27,203 nucleotides of DNA from Bacillota bacterium (GCA_023398575.1 JAEWSC010000088.1:1-27203), one strand, 5' to 3'; shown: positions 8,883 to 16,428, counted from the first letter of the stretch. The notes: a model not told the origin generated them from the sequence alone. Numbers and translations: made by a program.

Positions 8883-10055
8883 TTACTGCAGGATGGCAGC
8901 GTTAGCGGCATCCAACTCAGTCTTCACGTCACTGCCGTTCCAGATGTTCTGGCTGGCAGCGCCGGTGGCATCCCAGAACTTGCCCATCTGGGGAATAGAG
9001 GGCATGGGGAAAGCATACTGCATTTGGGCAATGAAACCATCCATGTAGGGGCTTTCCACCGTAATGGGGGTGGAAGGCATTGCGCCGGTGAGTTCAAAAC
9101 GAAGGGCTTGCATTTCGGGGGTAAGCAGGAACTGGCCAAACAGGGCCGCTTCTTCGGGATGTTCGGAATAGGCGCTCACAAACATGCCGCGGGTGCCGGA
9201 GAAGGTAGCGGGAGGGGTGGATTCGCCGGGAAGCGCGGGGATAGCGGCTACGCCAAAGTTCACTTTTGCCTCAGTAAAGGGAGCAATGTTCCAGGGGCCA
9301 GAGATGTGCATGGCAGCAGTGCCGTCTTTGAAGGCAGCGTCAGCCAACGCGGTGGTCAGGTCGGCGGCAGGCGCATCCAGAATTTTGCGCAGGCTCTGGA
9401 AGAAGGTCATACCTTTAACAGCCTCTTCGGTGTTCAGGTAGGTAGAGGTGATGTCGGTGCCGCTTTCGCCGAACAAACGGTTGGCGCCACTGGTGGTGAA
9501 CAGGATGGTGTAATAAGCGCTGGTCACATCCATCATGAAACCATACTTGCCAGGGTTGGCGGCATTGTAGGTCTCGCAGAACTTGACGAGTTCTTCCCAG
9601 GTGGCAGGAGGCGTTGGGATAATGTCCTTGTTGTAGTACAGGGCATAGGTTTCAGAAGCGGTTGGATAGCCGTACATTACGCCGTCATAAGTGACAGCAG
9701 TTGCGCAGCCGCCCAGTACCATGGCCTTGATTTCTTCGGGATTGGGAAGCCCGGTCACATGGCCGCCGGAGACCAACTCACCCAGCTTATCATGGGGAGC
9801 GGCAAACAGGTCAGGGCCGATGCCGGCAGGGCCATCCAGCGCGATCTGCCCTGCACTGTCGCCCAGCTCAACATTTACATATTCGATGGTGATATTGGGA
9901 TGAAGGGCGGTAAAGGCTTCTCCAGCCTTTTGAATCCACTGGTCAGGCCCGTTGGTAGATTCCCAAACCACCAATGTTACCTTTTCCTCGGCGCTAACAG
10001 ATACAACACCCAGGCATAACACCAGTGCCAGCAGAATGGAAAGCACCTTTTTCAT
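8883..10055 (-). CDS. ganS: Extracellular sugar-binding protein of the galacto-oligosaccharide ABC importer (MalE/GanS type)
   Basis: A 390-residue family 1 solute-binding protein. The mature part begins with the typical VTLVVWESTNGPDQWIQKAGEAF, and the motif YALYYNKDIIPTPPATWEEL lies near residue 135, as in MalE-like proteins. It should capture galactan oligosaccharides and hand them to the two permeases. The signal peptide (MKKVLSILLALVLCLGVVSVSA) has one cysteine, but the residues before it are L-V-L, which does not fit a lipobox; cleavage by signal peptidase I after VSA is more likely. That is unusual for a Gram-positive importer, where the binding protein is normally lipid-anchored. The start is the ATG at 10055, with AGGAGGTG nearby upstream. 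It is the first gene of the operon, under the LacI-type operators. Confidence 0.9.
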   Translation of the reverse strand: MKKVLSILLALVLCLGVVSVSAEEKVTLVVWESTNGPDQWIQKAGEAFTALHPNITIEYVNVELGDSAGQIALDGPAGIGPDLFAAPHDKLGELVSGGHVTGLPNPEEIKAMVLGGCATAVTYDGVMYGYPTASETYALYYNKDIIPTPPATWEELVKFCETYNAANPGKYGFMMDVTSAYYTILFTTSGANRLFGESGTDITSTYLNTEEAVKGMTFFQSLRKILDAPAADLTTALADAAFKDGTAAMHISGPWNIAPFTEAKVNFGVAAIPALPGESTPPATFSGTRGMFVSAYSEHPEEAALFGQFLLTPEMQALRFELTGAMPSTPITVESPYMDGFIAQMQYAFPMPSIPQMGKFWDATGAASQNIWNGSDVKTELDAANAAILQ

Positions 10056-10093
10056 GAATGAGACACCTCCTGATTGATTTAGTTTTATCTGTT

Positions 10094-10110
10094 CTGTGCT
10101 ATCAGCACAG
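10094..10110. repeat. Perfect inverted repeat in the ganS 5' leader
   Basis: CTGTGCT (10094-10100) and AGCACAG (10104-10110) form a perfect 7-bp inverted repeat with a 3-base centre. It lies in the leader of the operon, about 40 bases before the ganS start. It could be an mRNA hairpin or a further protein-binding site. It does not have the central CG of the two LacI-type sites nearby. Confidence 0.5.
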
Positions 10111-10150
10111 TAACATCCATCGCACAGTTATTTCCATATTATGTATGCAA

Positions 10151-10162
10151 GTAAGCGCTTAC
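10151..10162. promoter_or_regulatory. LacI-family operator, downstream site
   Basis: GTAAGCGCTTAC is a perfect 12-bp palindrome with the central CG typical of LacI-family operators. It lies in the divergent region between the galactan operon and the LacI-type regulator gene. Relative to the operon promoter it falls just downstream of the expected start of transcription, a position where a repressor blocks elongation. Confidence 0.75.
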
Positions 10163-10176
10163 GTGTCCATATACAA

Positions 10177-10205
10177 ACCATATCACACATGCAATCGTTT
10201 GTCAA
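10177..10205 (-). promoter_or_regulatory. Promoter of the galactan operon, with operator in the spacer
   Basis: On the minus strand there is a perfect -35 TTGACA (10200-10205), a 17-base spacer, and an extended -10, TGA followed by TATGGT (10177-10182). The spacer contains CAAACGATTG (10192-10201), a near-perfect palindrome with central CG, close to the LacI/CRE type. A protein bound there would block RNA polymerase directly. CcpA (catabolite repression) is an alternative owner of this site, since it resembles a weak CRE. Confidence 0.72.
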
Positions 10206-10239
10206 CGGAAATATTTCTATTGTCATTTATGCTTTTTTC

Positions 10240-10268
10240 TTTACCTTTAGACAGTATGGATGTACAAT
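10240..10268 (+). promoter_or_regulatory. Promoter of the LacI-family regulator gene
   Basis: TTTACC (10240-10245), a 17-base spacer and TACAAT (10263-10268) make a plausible sigma-A promoter about 34 bases before the TTG start. The operon operators lie behind it, so autoregulation by the same sites is possible but not shown. Confidence 0.55.
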
Positions 10269-10302
10269 AATTGAAATACCATGCTGAAAGGAAATTTCCA
10301 TT

Positions 10303-11340
10303 TTGCGTGATAAAAAAAACATCTACGATATTGCCCGGGAAGCAGGCGTGTCTATCGCCACAGTATCCCGCGTATTAAGCGGTCAGCAGAACGTAATTGG
10401 CGAAACTGTCAGCAAGGTCATGGCTGTGGTAGACAAATACAACTATCGGCCCAGTACCATGGCTAGAAATTTGTATCAAAAGCGATCCAAAGCCTTGGCG
10501 TTGATTTTGCCTGAAATGACGAATCCTTACTATGCAAAATTATATGCGGCGGCAGAGGAAGAAGCACGTCAAAATGGTTTTGTGCTGATGCTCTTTCATC
10601 CTCCCAGGGGTAAATCGATTGACCAGGAGCTTACTGACCTTTTGATGGACCGCCGGGTTGACGGCGTTGCCATCAATGGAGAATTTTTGGCATCGGATCA
10701 TAATCCTGAAGAATTCGCCATGGTTCAGGAGTTAAGCCAGTATATTCCCGTAGTGCTGACAGGCTGCGTTCTAAATGAACTGCCTTGCATCACACTTACA
10801 ACCGATTTGTCCAGTTGCCAGCAAATTTCTGTCGCCCATCTGTATAGCCTTGGTCATAGGCGCATTGCACTTTTAGGCGGAAATAATGATATCCATATTT
10901 CACAAAGCCGGGATGTGGGTTACCGCATCGCCTTGGAAAAGGCCGGTATACCCTACCAGCCGACATACCGCATTTTTGGAGACTGCTCAACTCAAGGCGG
11001 GTATAATGCGGCAAAAACACTTTTTGAAAGTATGGCATCAACCGACTGGCCCACGGGCATCATTGCAGCCAATGACCTGGTGGCCCTTGGCGTGATGAAG
11101 CTGATAATGGAAAAGAAGCTGCGTATCCCTGAGGATGTATCGGTCATCGGCTGCGACGACCAGTTTTTCTGCACTTATACAACCCCGCCCCTAACAACGC
11201 TGAATACAAAGCCGGAAGAGATTGGCATACGCGCGGTATCACTTCTACTTGCCAGCCAGGAGCATTTTGAGAAAAAGCATTTTGCTATCACTCCAAGCCT
11301 GATCCCCCGTGCTTCCTGCGGGCCGTGCAAACGTGAATAA
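10303..11340 (+). CDS. LacI-family transcriptional regulator of the galactan operon
   Basis: A 345-residue repressor. The N-terminal helix-turn-helix reads NIYDIAREAGVSIATVSRVL (residues 6-25), followed by a hinge helix ending YRPSTMARNL. From about residue 60 the periplasmic-binding-protein-like effector domain starts (KALALILPEMTNPYYAKL). It most likely binds the two palindromes in the divergent promoter region and is released by a galacto-oligosaccharide, as GanR does in Bacillus; the effector is inferred. The start codon is TTG at 10303, with AAAGGA ten bases upstream (10287-10292); no in-frame ATG gives the complete helix-turn-helix. Transcription should end at the strong hairpin 65 bases after the stop. 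Confidence 0.9.
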   Translation: MRDKKNIYDIAREAGVSIATVSRVLSGQQNVIGETVSKVMAVVDKYNYRPSTMARNLYQKRSKALALILPEMTNPYYAKLYAAAEEEARQNGFVLMLFHPPRGKSIDQELTDLLMDRRVDGVAINGEFLASDHNPEEFAMVQELSQYIPVVLTGCVLNELPCITLTTDLSSCQQISVAHLYSLGHRRIALLGGNNDIHISQSRDVGYRIALEKAGIPYQPTYRIFGDCSTQGGYNAAKTLFESMASTDWPTGIIAANDLVALGVMKLIMEKKLRIPEDVSVIGCDDQFFCTYTTPPLTTLNTKPEEIGIRAVSLLLASQEHFEKKHFAITPSLIPRASCGPCKRE

Positions 11341-11404
11341 AGGTGCCCGCCTCAAAGCAAGAATCAATGTTTTTCTAGCTAAAAATCATTATATATTGTT
11401 TAAA

Positions 11405-11448
11405 AAAACAGTCAGCCGCTCCTTTTGCTATGGGCGGCTGACTGTTTT
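11405..11448. terminator. Bidirectional Rho-independent terminator
   Basis: CAGTCAGCCGC (11409-11419) pairs perfectly with GCGGCTGACTG (11434-11444), flanked by AAAA and TTTT, giving a 15-bp stem when extended. It lies between the convergent regulator and VOC genes and can serve both. Confidence 0.92.
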
Positions 11449-11484
11449 GAGGTTTATGGTCACTGATCGCTTTTATATAATTGC

Positions 11485-11871
11485 TTATTTTACTTGGAAA
11501 AACTCTATGACCTCTCCATCTGGGCCGGTCACGAACGCGTTGCATACCGCCATCGTGCCCAAAAGGACATCCTGCGGCTCGCTTCGTATGAGTGCACCTG
11601 CATGAAGAGCACGTTCGTACGCTGCCCGGGCATCGTCAGTAGTAACAGCGATATGCGCCCAGTGTGCGTTTGACTCAGCCTCGCCATTCCCTTTGGGGAT
11701 AATCTCCACAACGGCATTTCCGCCCAAATCCACCAAGTAGATCATCTTTCCGCTATCTCCCATGGGAAAGCTGAAGGTGACTATGCCCCCAAGCCCTTCG
11801 GTATAGAATTTTAAGCTCTTTTCCAAATCCAATGCATATAGGCCGATATGATGGAAACCATTGAAACTCAT
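11485..11871 (-). CDS. VOC-superfamily protein (glyoxalase/lactoylglutathione lyase-like)
   Basis: A 128-residue cytoplasmic protein of the vicinal oxygen chelate fold. It shows the opening FNGFHHIGLYALDLEKSLKFY, the centre VVEIIPKG, the second half HWAHIAVTTDDARAAYERAL, and the end GPDGEVIEFFQ. The metal ligands expected from the family are His7 or His8, Glu in the VVEI strand, His in AHIAV, and Glu near the end. Substrate cannot be told; methylglyoxal adduct lyase is one option among many. The start is the ATG at 11871 with AGAGGA a few bases upstream. An ORF running up to 11976 exists, but its extra N-terminal residues have no VOC character and cover the promoter. Confidence 0.85.
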   Translation of the reverse strand: MSFNGFHHIGLYALDLEKSLKFYTEGLGGIVTFSFPMGDSGKMIYLVDLGGNAVVEIIPKGNGEAESNAHWAHIAVTTDDARAAYERALHAGALIRSEPQDVLLGTMAVCNAFVTGPDGEVIEFFQVK

Positions 11872-11928
11872 GATCATTCCTCTTTCCATGCTTATTTGAT
11901 AGATAGTAGTTCTGCCACAGCCTTTCCA

Positions 11929-11963
11929 GTTTATCATAAACCTTCGCGATAGCTCTAAGTCAA
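11929..11963 (-). promoter_or_regulatory. Promoter of the VOC gene with a palindrome over the -10
   Basis: On the minus strand, TTGACT (11958-11963) and TATGAT (11933-11938) are separated by 19 bases, slightly long. The -10 is inside GTTTATCATAAAC (11929-11941), a perfect palindrome around a single central base, so a repressor site there is plausible. Confidence 0.4.
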
Positions 11964-11990
11964 TAGGCAGACACAAAATCTGTGAAATTA

Positions 11991-13805
11991 CTATTCTACA
12001 CCAATCCGTTGACGTTCAATTTTCTCCGCCAACTCATTCAAGTACACCCAGCGGTTCATCATTTGGGTAAGCGCAGCTTCCAACCGACCTTTTTCCGCAA
12101 GGGCGGCCAACAGCTTTTCATAGTCACTGGCATACAGTTCAACATTTTCTTCCGCTTGCCTCAGCTTAGCTTCCAGTGTCGCAATATCGGCATCAATGGT
12201 GCTAAATTCGCGCTGCTCCGCAAAAGTAAACTTTAGCTTTGCTGGTTTTGAAGGCAAGCGAGAAGGTTCAACAGATGTGGCTTTCTCTTTTTGAGTAACA
12301 GGCGCTGCATTGGCATCACCGGTTTCGGGTTCACGTTTGTTAAGAAACTCCGAATAGCCACCGGTATATTGGCGTATGTCACCGCCATCCCGGAATTCGA
12401 AGATCGTATCCACAACTTTATCCAAAAAATACCGGTCGTGTGATACGGTAATAATGGCGCCGTTAAAGCTCTCTAAATACTCTTCCAGAACGGTAAGCGT
12501 ATCGGTATCCAGATCATTGGTAGGCTCATCCATTAACAAAACATTGGGTGCGCCCATAAGGATGCGCAGCATGAACAGGCGCCGCTTTTCACCACCGGAG
12601 AGTTTGCTTACCTGTGTCCATTGCACATTGGAGGGAAACAAAAACCGCTCCAGCATTTTGGCGGCGGAAATGACACCTTCGTTGGTAGTAATTTCTCCCG
12701 CTTCTTCTTTGATGTAATCTATAACTCGCATATCGTCCGGCGGCATATCCCACATCTGAGAAAGGTAGCCAATTTTCACTGTTGCTCCGCGTACTACGCT
12801 GCCCGAATCCGGCGTGATGTCACCAGCCAGCATCTTCATCAGCGTGGATTTTCCGCAGCCATTTCTACCAACAATCCCAATCCTTGCATCTCGAAGCAGT
12901 ACGTGCGAGAAGTCCCTTAAAATACAGCGTTCACCAAAGAATTTACTGATATTGTTGATTTCAATAATCTTTTTGCCAAGCCGGGAAGTTACGGAGTCCA
13001 TAACAAATGCCTCAGGCGCAGCGGTTACACCATCCTGCAATGCATTGAAGCGCTCAATTCGCCCTTTGCTCTTGGTGCTGCGGGCCCGCGCACCACGCTG
13101 CATCCATTCCAGTTCACGCTTATACAGACTACGGTTCTTGCGCTGGGTGGCAAGCTCCATTTCTTCGCGCTGCGCCTTTTGCAACAAGAACTGCGAGTAG
13201 TTTCCCTCATAGGTGTATAGCGATCCTGCGCTGATTTCCACGATGCGGTTGGTTACGCGCTCCAGAAAATACCGATCATGCGTAACCATGACCATCGCAC
13301 CTCGATAGCGTTGCAGGAACGTCTCCAGCCATTGCACCATATGGCTGTCGAGGTGGTTGGTAGGCTCGTCCAAAATGAGCAGCTCACATGGGCTCATCAA
13401 TGCTTGTGCAATCGCAACGCGCTTTTTCTCGCCCTCGGACATATGGCTGGTATTCATGTCAAAATCGAAAAAACCAAGCTTGGTCAATATGGTCTTTGCT
13501 TCATGAATGGATTCATCTTGTGCCTGCTTCTCTATGTTCTGCAAAACGATGGAAAGCAAAGACAGGTCCTTGTCGAACACAGGATTCTGCCGCAGATAGG
13601 CGATTCGCGCGCCGGATGCTTTGATGATCGTTCCTTCATCAGGTGATGTTTGCCCGGCTAATAGATTGAGCAGTGTTGTTTTGCCCGTTCCGTTTATGCC
13701 AATGATGCCGACTTTGTCGGCGTCACTCAAGTAGAGCGACACATGATGAAGAAGCACCTTTTCAGAAAAGCTTTTGCTGACTTTCTCGGCGGATAATAAA
13801 ATCAA
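11991..13805 (-). CDS. ABC-F family ATPase (Uup-like), ribosome-associated
   Basis: A soluble 604-residue protein with two ABC ATPase domains and no membrane part. The first domain has Walker A GINGTGKTT (36-44), signature MSEGEKKR (122-129) and Walker B LLILDEPTNHLD (142-153). The second has GRNGCGKST (313-321), LSGGEKRR (402-409) and LLMDEPTNDLD (423-433). The linker carries ARARSTKSKGRIERFNALQ (239-257), and the charged C-terminus (about 525-604) looks like the coiled-coil of the Uup type. ABC-F proteins act on the ribosome, relieving stalling or, in some members, protecting it from antibiotics; nothing here points to a resistance member. I choose the TTG at 13805, preceded by GAGGTG; a TTG at 13841 is in frame but lacks a site. 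Confidence 0.88.
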   Translation of the reverse strand: MILLSAEKVSKSFSEKVLLHHVSLYLSDADKVGIIGINGTGKTTLLNLLAGQTSPDEGTIIKASGARIAYLRQNPVFDKDLSLLSIVLQNIEKQAQDESIHEAKTILTKLGFFDFDMNTSHMSEGEKKRVAIAQALMSPCELLILDEPTNHLDSHMVQWLETFLQRYRGAMVMVTHDRYFLERVTNRIVEISAGSLYTYEGNYSQFLLQKAQREEMELATQRKNRSLYKRELEWMQRGARARSTKSKGRIERFNALQDGVTAAPEAFVMDSVTSRLGKKIIEINNISKFFGERCILRDFSHVLLRDARIGIVGRNGCGKSTLMKMLAGDITPDSGSVVRGATVKIGYLSQMWDMPPDDMRVIDYIKEEAGEITTNEGVISAAKMLERFLFPSNVQWTQVSKLSGGEKRRLFMLRILMGAPNVLLMDEPTNDLDTDTLTVLEEYLESFNGAIITVSHDRYFLDKVVDTIFEFRDGGDIRQYTGGYSEFLNKREPETGDANAAPVTQKEKATSVEPSRLPSKPAKLKFTFAEQREFSTIDADIATLEAKLRQAEENVELYASDYEKLLAALAEKGRLEAALTQMMNRWVYLNELAEKIERQRIGVE

Positions 13806-13863
13806 ATTGCACCTCACGCTATCTTTACGGTCAAAATACAAAGGCGGATGTTATTATGAAAGT

Positions 13864-13898
13864 AAAAACCCTTAAGAATTCAACATTCTCAAGGGTTT
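13864..13898 (-). terminator. Terminator of tRNA-Val
   Basis: On the minus strand, just after the tRNA 3' end, AACCCTTGAGAAT pairs with ATTCTTAAGGGTT (one G-T pair) and is followed by TTTTT. A standard Rho-independent terminator. Confidence 0.88.
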
Positions 13899-13900
13899 CT

Positions 13901-13976
13901 TGGTGGTCTGTACTGGACTCGAACCAGTGACCCCATCGATGTGAACGATGTGCTCTACCAACTGAGCCAACAGACC
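13901..13976 (-). tRNA. tRNA-Val (anticodon CAC)
   Basis: A 76-nt cloverleaf. The acceptor GGTCTGT pairs with ACAGACC, the D stem is GCTC/GAGC, and the anticodon stem CATCG/CGATG surrounds the loop TTCACAT with anticodon CAC (reads GUG). The variable loop is five bases, the T arm is ACTGG-TTCGAGT-CCAGT, the discriminator is A, and CCA is encoded. All stems pair fully, so it should be functional. Confidence 0.95.
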
Positions 13977-14357
13977 AAAGTCGCTTTTCTCGAAAGACCC
14001 TCTTAGGTAATCCGTCACATTCGGATCAAGGGCAGAAAGAACCTTCTAAAACTAACAAACCAAATCTCAAAACCGAAACAAAATGATTACATTTCGGTTT
14101 TTGCTGCTAAGATTTTGGCGACATGAAATATCATATCATACGACCGCAGGTGTGTCAATATCGATTTTCTATATTTTATACGCGTCAGTAGATGCAGAAA
14201 ATTTGCCACCGCCATCTACCAGGCGTGAACCAGAAATTGCCACCTTTGAACTGTGCCCTAATCCGTAAATGCACTCAGGCTTCCTCTTTAACTTGCACAG
14301 TTCAAAGAGAAAAGCCTGATTACTTTTGAAGCAAATTGTATCTACCGACACGTTTTG
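13977..14357. other. Gene-free region with several inverted and direct repeats
   Basis: About 380 bases without a credible gene. It contains a hairpin AAAACCGAAA/TTTCGGTTTT (14069-14101) with a T run on the plus strand, which may also end minus-strand transcription from the dehydrogenase operon. It also holds two near-identical copies of CAGAAATTGCCACC (14195-14210 with two extra bases, and 14231-14244), 36 bases apart. A perfect 13-bp inverted repeat CTTTGAACTGTGC (14244-14256 and 14295-14307) is interleaved with a second hairpin. The repeats recall the multiple terminal repeats of IS21-type elements, but no transposase is present; an IS end remnant is only a suggestion. Confidence 0.5.
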
Positions 14358-15152
14358 TCAAGTGGCAGCATGGCCTTCTCTGGCTTGATGCCATCGGGAA
14401 TATAATAGCTTTGTGAGCATTGATTTGGGCACCAGCCTTCCAAGGATACTGAAAGTATGATTGATTACCCCGGGAATGTATACCCTTTTCCCTCGAAGTG
14501 ATCTGCTAATTGTCCGTCTGGCCACAACTGTCAGGCTGTTGGTAGTCATACGTCCCCAAAAACCCTGGGCGCTGATTCCCTGCAATGCACCCGGCGTTGT
14601 CGGCAGCCCACCGGGACAAAGTGTCAGCACGGTGGCATTCTTTTGGGCCAATTCTTGGGCCAATGCCATGGAGAAATCAAGCAGGAATCGTTTGGATGCC
14701 GCATAGGTGGCCTTCAGCGGCATGGGATACATGGAGGCAAGACTGGAAACCACAACGATGTGAAACCGCTTATCCAATTCTCTTGCGTTCAGTGCGCCAT
14801 GCAGCATGCGCAAGCTTCCTTCAATATTTACCTTCACAATATCGATCAGCTTGTCGCACTCCACTTCCAAAAATCCACCTTCAAAATCAATGCCGGCAAC
14901 ATTCAAAAGCATATTGATGGCAAAATCTTTTTCACGAATGTGTTGGAACAGCCGTTTTACATCCTCAGTGTCTGTCACATCGCAAGGCAAGGTATCTACA
15001 TTGCAGTGATACTGCCTGTTAAGCCCTTCCCTAAATGCCTGCAGGCTTTTTTCATTCATATCCGTAAGCATCAAGTCCCAGCCGCGCCTGGCACATTCCG
15101 CTGCCATCGCTCTGCCGAGTCCGCCGCCGGCGCCGGTAATCAATACTCTCAT
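14358..15152 (-). CDS. Short-chain dehydrogenase/reductase (second of a pair)
   Basis: A 264-residue Rossmann-fold oxidoreductase using NAD(P)H. It has GAGGGLG (7-13) at the nucleotide site, NVAG (84-87), the catalytic serine around 136-137 in VVSSLAS, and Tyr150 with Lys154 in YAASK. A C-terminal basic, hydrophobic tail (LGRLVPKSMLTKLLYSRW) may touch membrane or lipid. Substrate unknown. The start is the ATG at 15152, seven bases after GGGGAGG and overlapping the stop of the preceding dehydrogenase (ATGA), so translation is coupled. It is the last gene of the PadR-led operon. Confidence 0.88.
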   Translation of the reverse strand: MRVLITGAGGGLGRAMAAECARRGWDLMLTDMNEKSLQAFREGLNRQYHCNVDTLPCDVTDTEDVKRLFQHIREKDFAINMLLNVAGIDFEGGFLEVECDKLIDIVKVNIEGSLRMLHGALNARELDKRFHIVVVSSLASMYPMPLKATYAASKRFLLDFSMALAQELAQKNATVLTLCPGGLPTTPGALQGISAQGFWGRMTTNSLTVVARRTISRSLRGKRVYIPGVINHTFSILGRLVPKSMLTKLLYSRWHQAREGHAAT

Positions 15153-16015
15153 GCCATTTCCTCCCCGAAGGCTGTGATGCCGCATAGATGAAGACTCATG
15201 TCAAACAATTTTTCCCTGTCCGCTTGTCGGTCAGCCCTTTTATCATAAACCGCCTGCTTGGAATCAAGATAATACAGACCCGCCGGCGCGTAGGACAGCT
15301 CGCTTAAAAAGCCATAGGTTTGCGCCGCCTTTTCTGGTGGAATGCCCTTCCTTTTACGCATCGCCCATACAGCGCGGACAAGGCCGCTGGATTGCTTAAA
15401 GCCGATGTCTGTGCTGACAAGCCCCGGGTCCACTACATACGCCCGCACGCCATCCTTTCCGTAACGTGCATTGAACTCACCTGCAAACAGAAGGTTGCAT
15501 AGTTTGCTCTGCTTGTACGCACCTAGGCAGCTGTACCGCCGGCGCTGATACATCACATCATCCCAGCGGATGGCGTAATGCTTATGGGATCCGCTGCCGG
15601 TTAAAATCATCCGGCCACCCGCTTTCTTTAACGCCTTCATCAGCCGGTGGGTCAACAGAAAGCCAGCCAGATGGTTGAGCGCGAATTGCTGCTCAAAGCC
15701 TTCCTCGGTGGTGGTGTACCAGGCCCGTACCGCACCGGCATTATTTATAAGTATATCTAAGCGCCCTTCGCAGTTGGCGGCCAAATACTCATTGATTTCG
15801 TCGGCCACACGGTTTACTTCTCGCTGATGCATCAAGTCACCATAAAAGACAGCCATCTCTCCAGAAGGATAAGTTTTCTTCATTTCTGCCAAAGCCTTTT
15901 CCGTATTTTCATTGCTGCGGCCTACTAACAAAACGCGCCAGCCCGACTCTAACAGCCTATGGGCGGCAGCAAATCCGATACCGGAGGTTGCGCCGGTAAT
16001 TACTGCGGTCTTCAT
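15149..16015 (-). CDS. Short-chain dehydrogenase/reductase (retinol dehydrogenase-like)
   Basis: A 288-residue SDR. Motifs are TGATSGIG (7-14) for NAD(P) binding, NNAG (91-94), a serine at 141 or 143 in GSGSHKH, and YKQSK giving Tyr167 and Lys171. VDPGLVSTDIG follows near 216, the usual PG motif. The layout is like the retinol/WW-oxidoreductase-type SDRs that act on lipid-like alcohols or ketones; the real substrate is unknown. Its ATG overlaps the TGA of the DUF4097-like gene (ATGA), and its own stop overlaps the next dehydrogenase in the same way. Confidence 0.9.
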   Translation of the reverse strand: MKTAVITGATSGIGFAAAHRLLESGWRVLLVGRSNENTEKALAEMKKTYPSGEMAVFYGDLMHQREVNRVADEINEYLAANCEGRLDILINNAGAVRAWYTTTEEGFEQQFALNHLAGFLLTHRLMKALKKAGGRMILTGSGSHKHYAIRWDDVMYQRRRYSCLGAYKQSKLCNLLFAGEFNARYGKDGVRAYVVDPGLVSTDIGFKQSSGLVRAVWAMRKRKGIPPEKAAQTYGFLSELSYAPAGLYYLDSKQAVYDKRADRQADREKLFDMSLHLCGITAFGEEMA

Positions 16016-16428
16016 GGGGTGCCTCCTGTAATGCTTTGGTAAACAGCTTCCGGAACATAAGCCGTGATACTCATTTCATAGGGCTGAGGGAAGAAGCCAA
16101 AGAAGGTGCTCTCAAAGGGAGTTTCCTTCACGGTGAGCACAGTTCCCTCCGCTTGTATCAAAAGTCGCTTGGACAGATCAATGGGTTCTGACAGCCAGGC
16201 TTTGGCATGCACCTGAAGCTGTGGCCCATCTTCAGTGGGCAGATAAGTCACCTGTGCCCGCACAGTTTCAAACTGAAGGCTGGTAATGTCTTTCGATATT
16301 TCATAACTCTCGCTTGCCTCGCGGGACATCATTGCGCCTGTGGCTACAACATAGGTGCAAACCAGAGCGATACCGGCGATTGCAACCGCCAAAACCTTCA
16401 ACCAGAACTTCGCACTTTTCACTTTCAT
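16012..16428 (-). CDS. Short DUF4097-like membrane-anchored protein, probably truncated
   Basis: 138 residues: a positively charged start (MKVKSAKFWLKV), one membrane segment (about 12-32), then an external beta-rich stretch (SYEISKDITSLQFETVRAQV, LLIQAEGTVLTVKE). That is how DUF4097 putative adhesins begin; these often follow PadR and DUF1700 genes. DUF4097 proteins normally continue for well over a hundred residues with a repetitive beta-helix. This one stops right after VPEAVYQSITGG, the point where the repeats should start, and the next dehydrogenase begins there with an ATGA overlap. It may be a deletion product kept in the operon, or a naturally short form. The start at 16428 overlaps the preceding stop. 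Confidence 0.7.
   Translation of the reverse strand: MKVKSAKFWLKVLAVAIAGIALVCTYVVATGAMMSREASESYEISKDITSLQFETVRAQVTYLPTEDGPQLQVHAKAWLSEPIDLSKRLLIQAEGTVLTVKETPFESTFFGFFPQPYEMSITAYVPEAVYQSITGGTP

Noticed and set aside
9024..10019. Long plus-strand reading frame (331 codons) opposite the sugar-binding protein
   Set aside because: It is the exact antisense of a well-supported gene, with low-complexity glycine/histidine-rich product and no ribosome binding site.
14083..14351. Two small frames (60-61 codons) in the gap after the dehydrogenase genes
   Set aside because: No ribosome binding site, no signature, and they are built over the inverted repeats.
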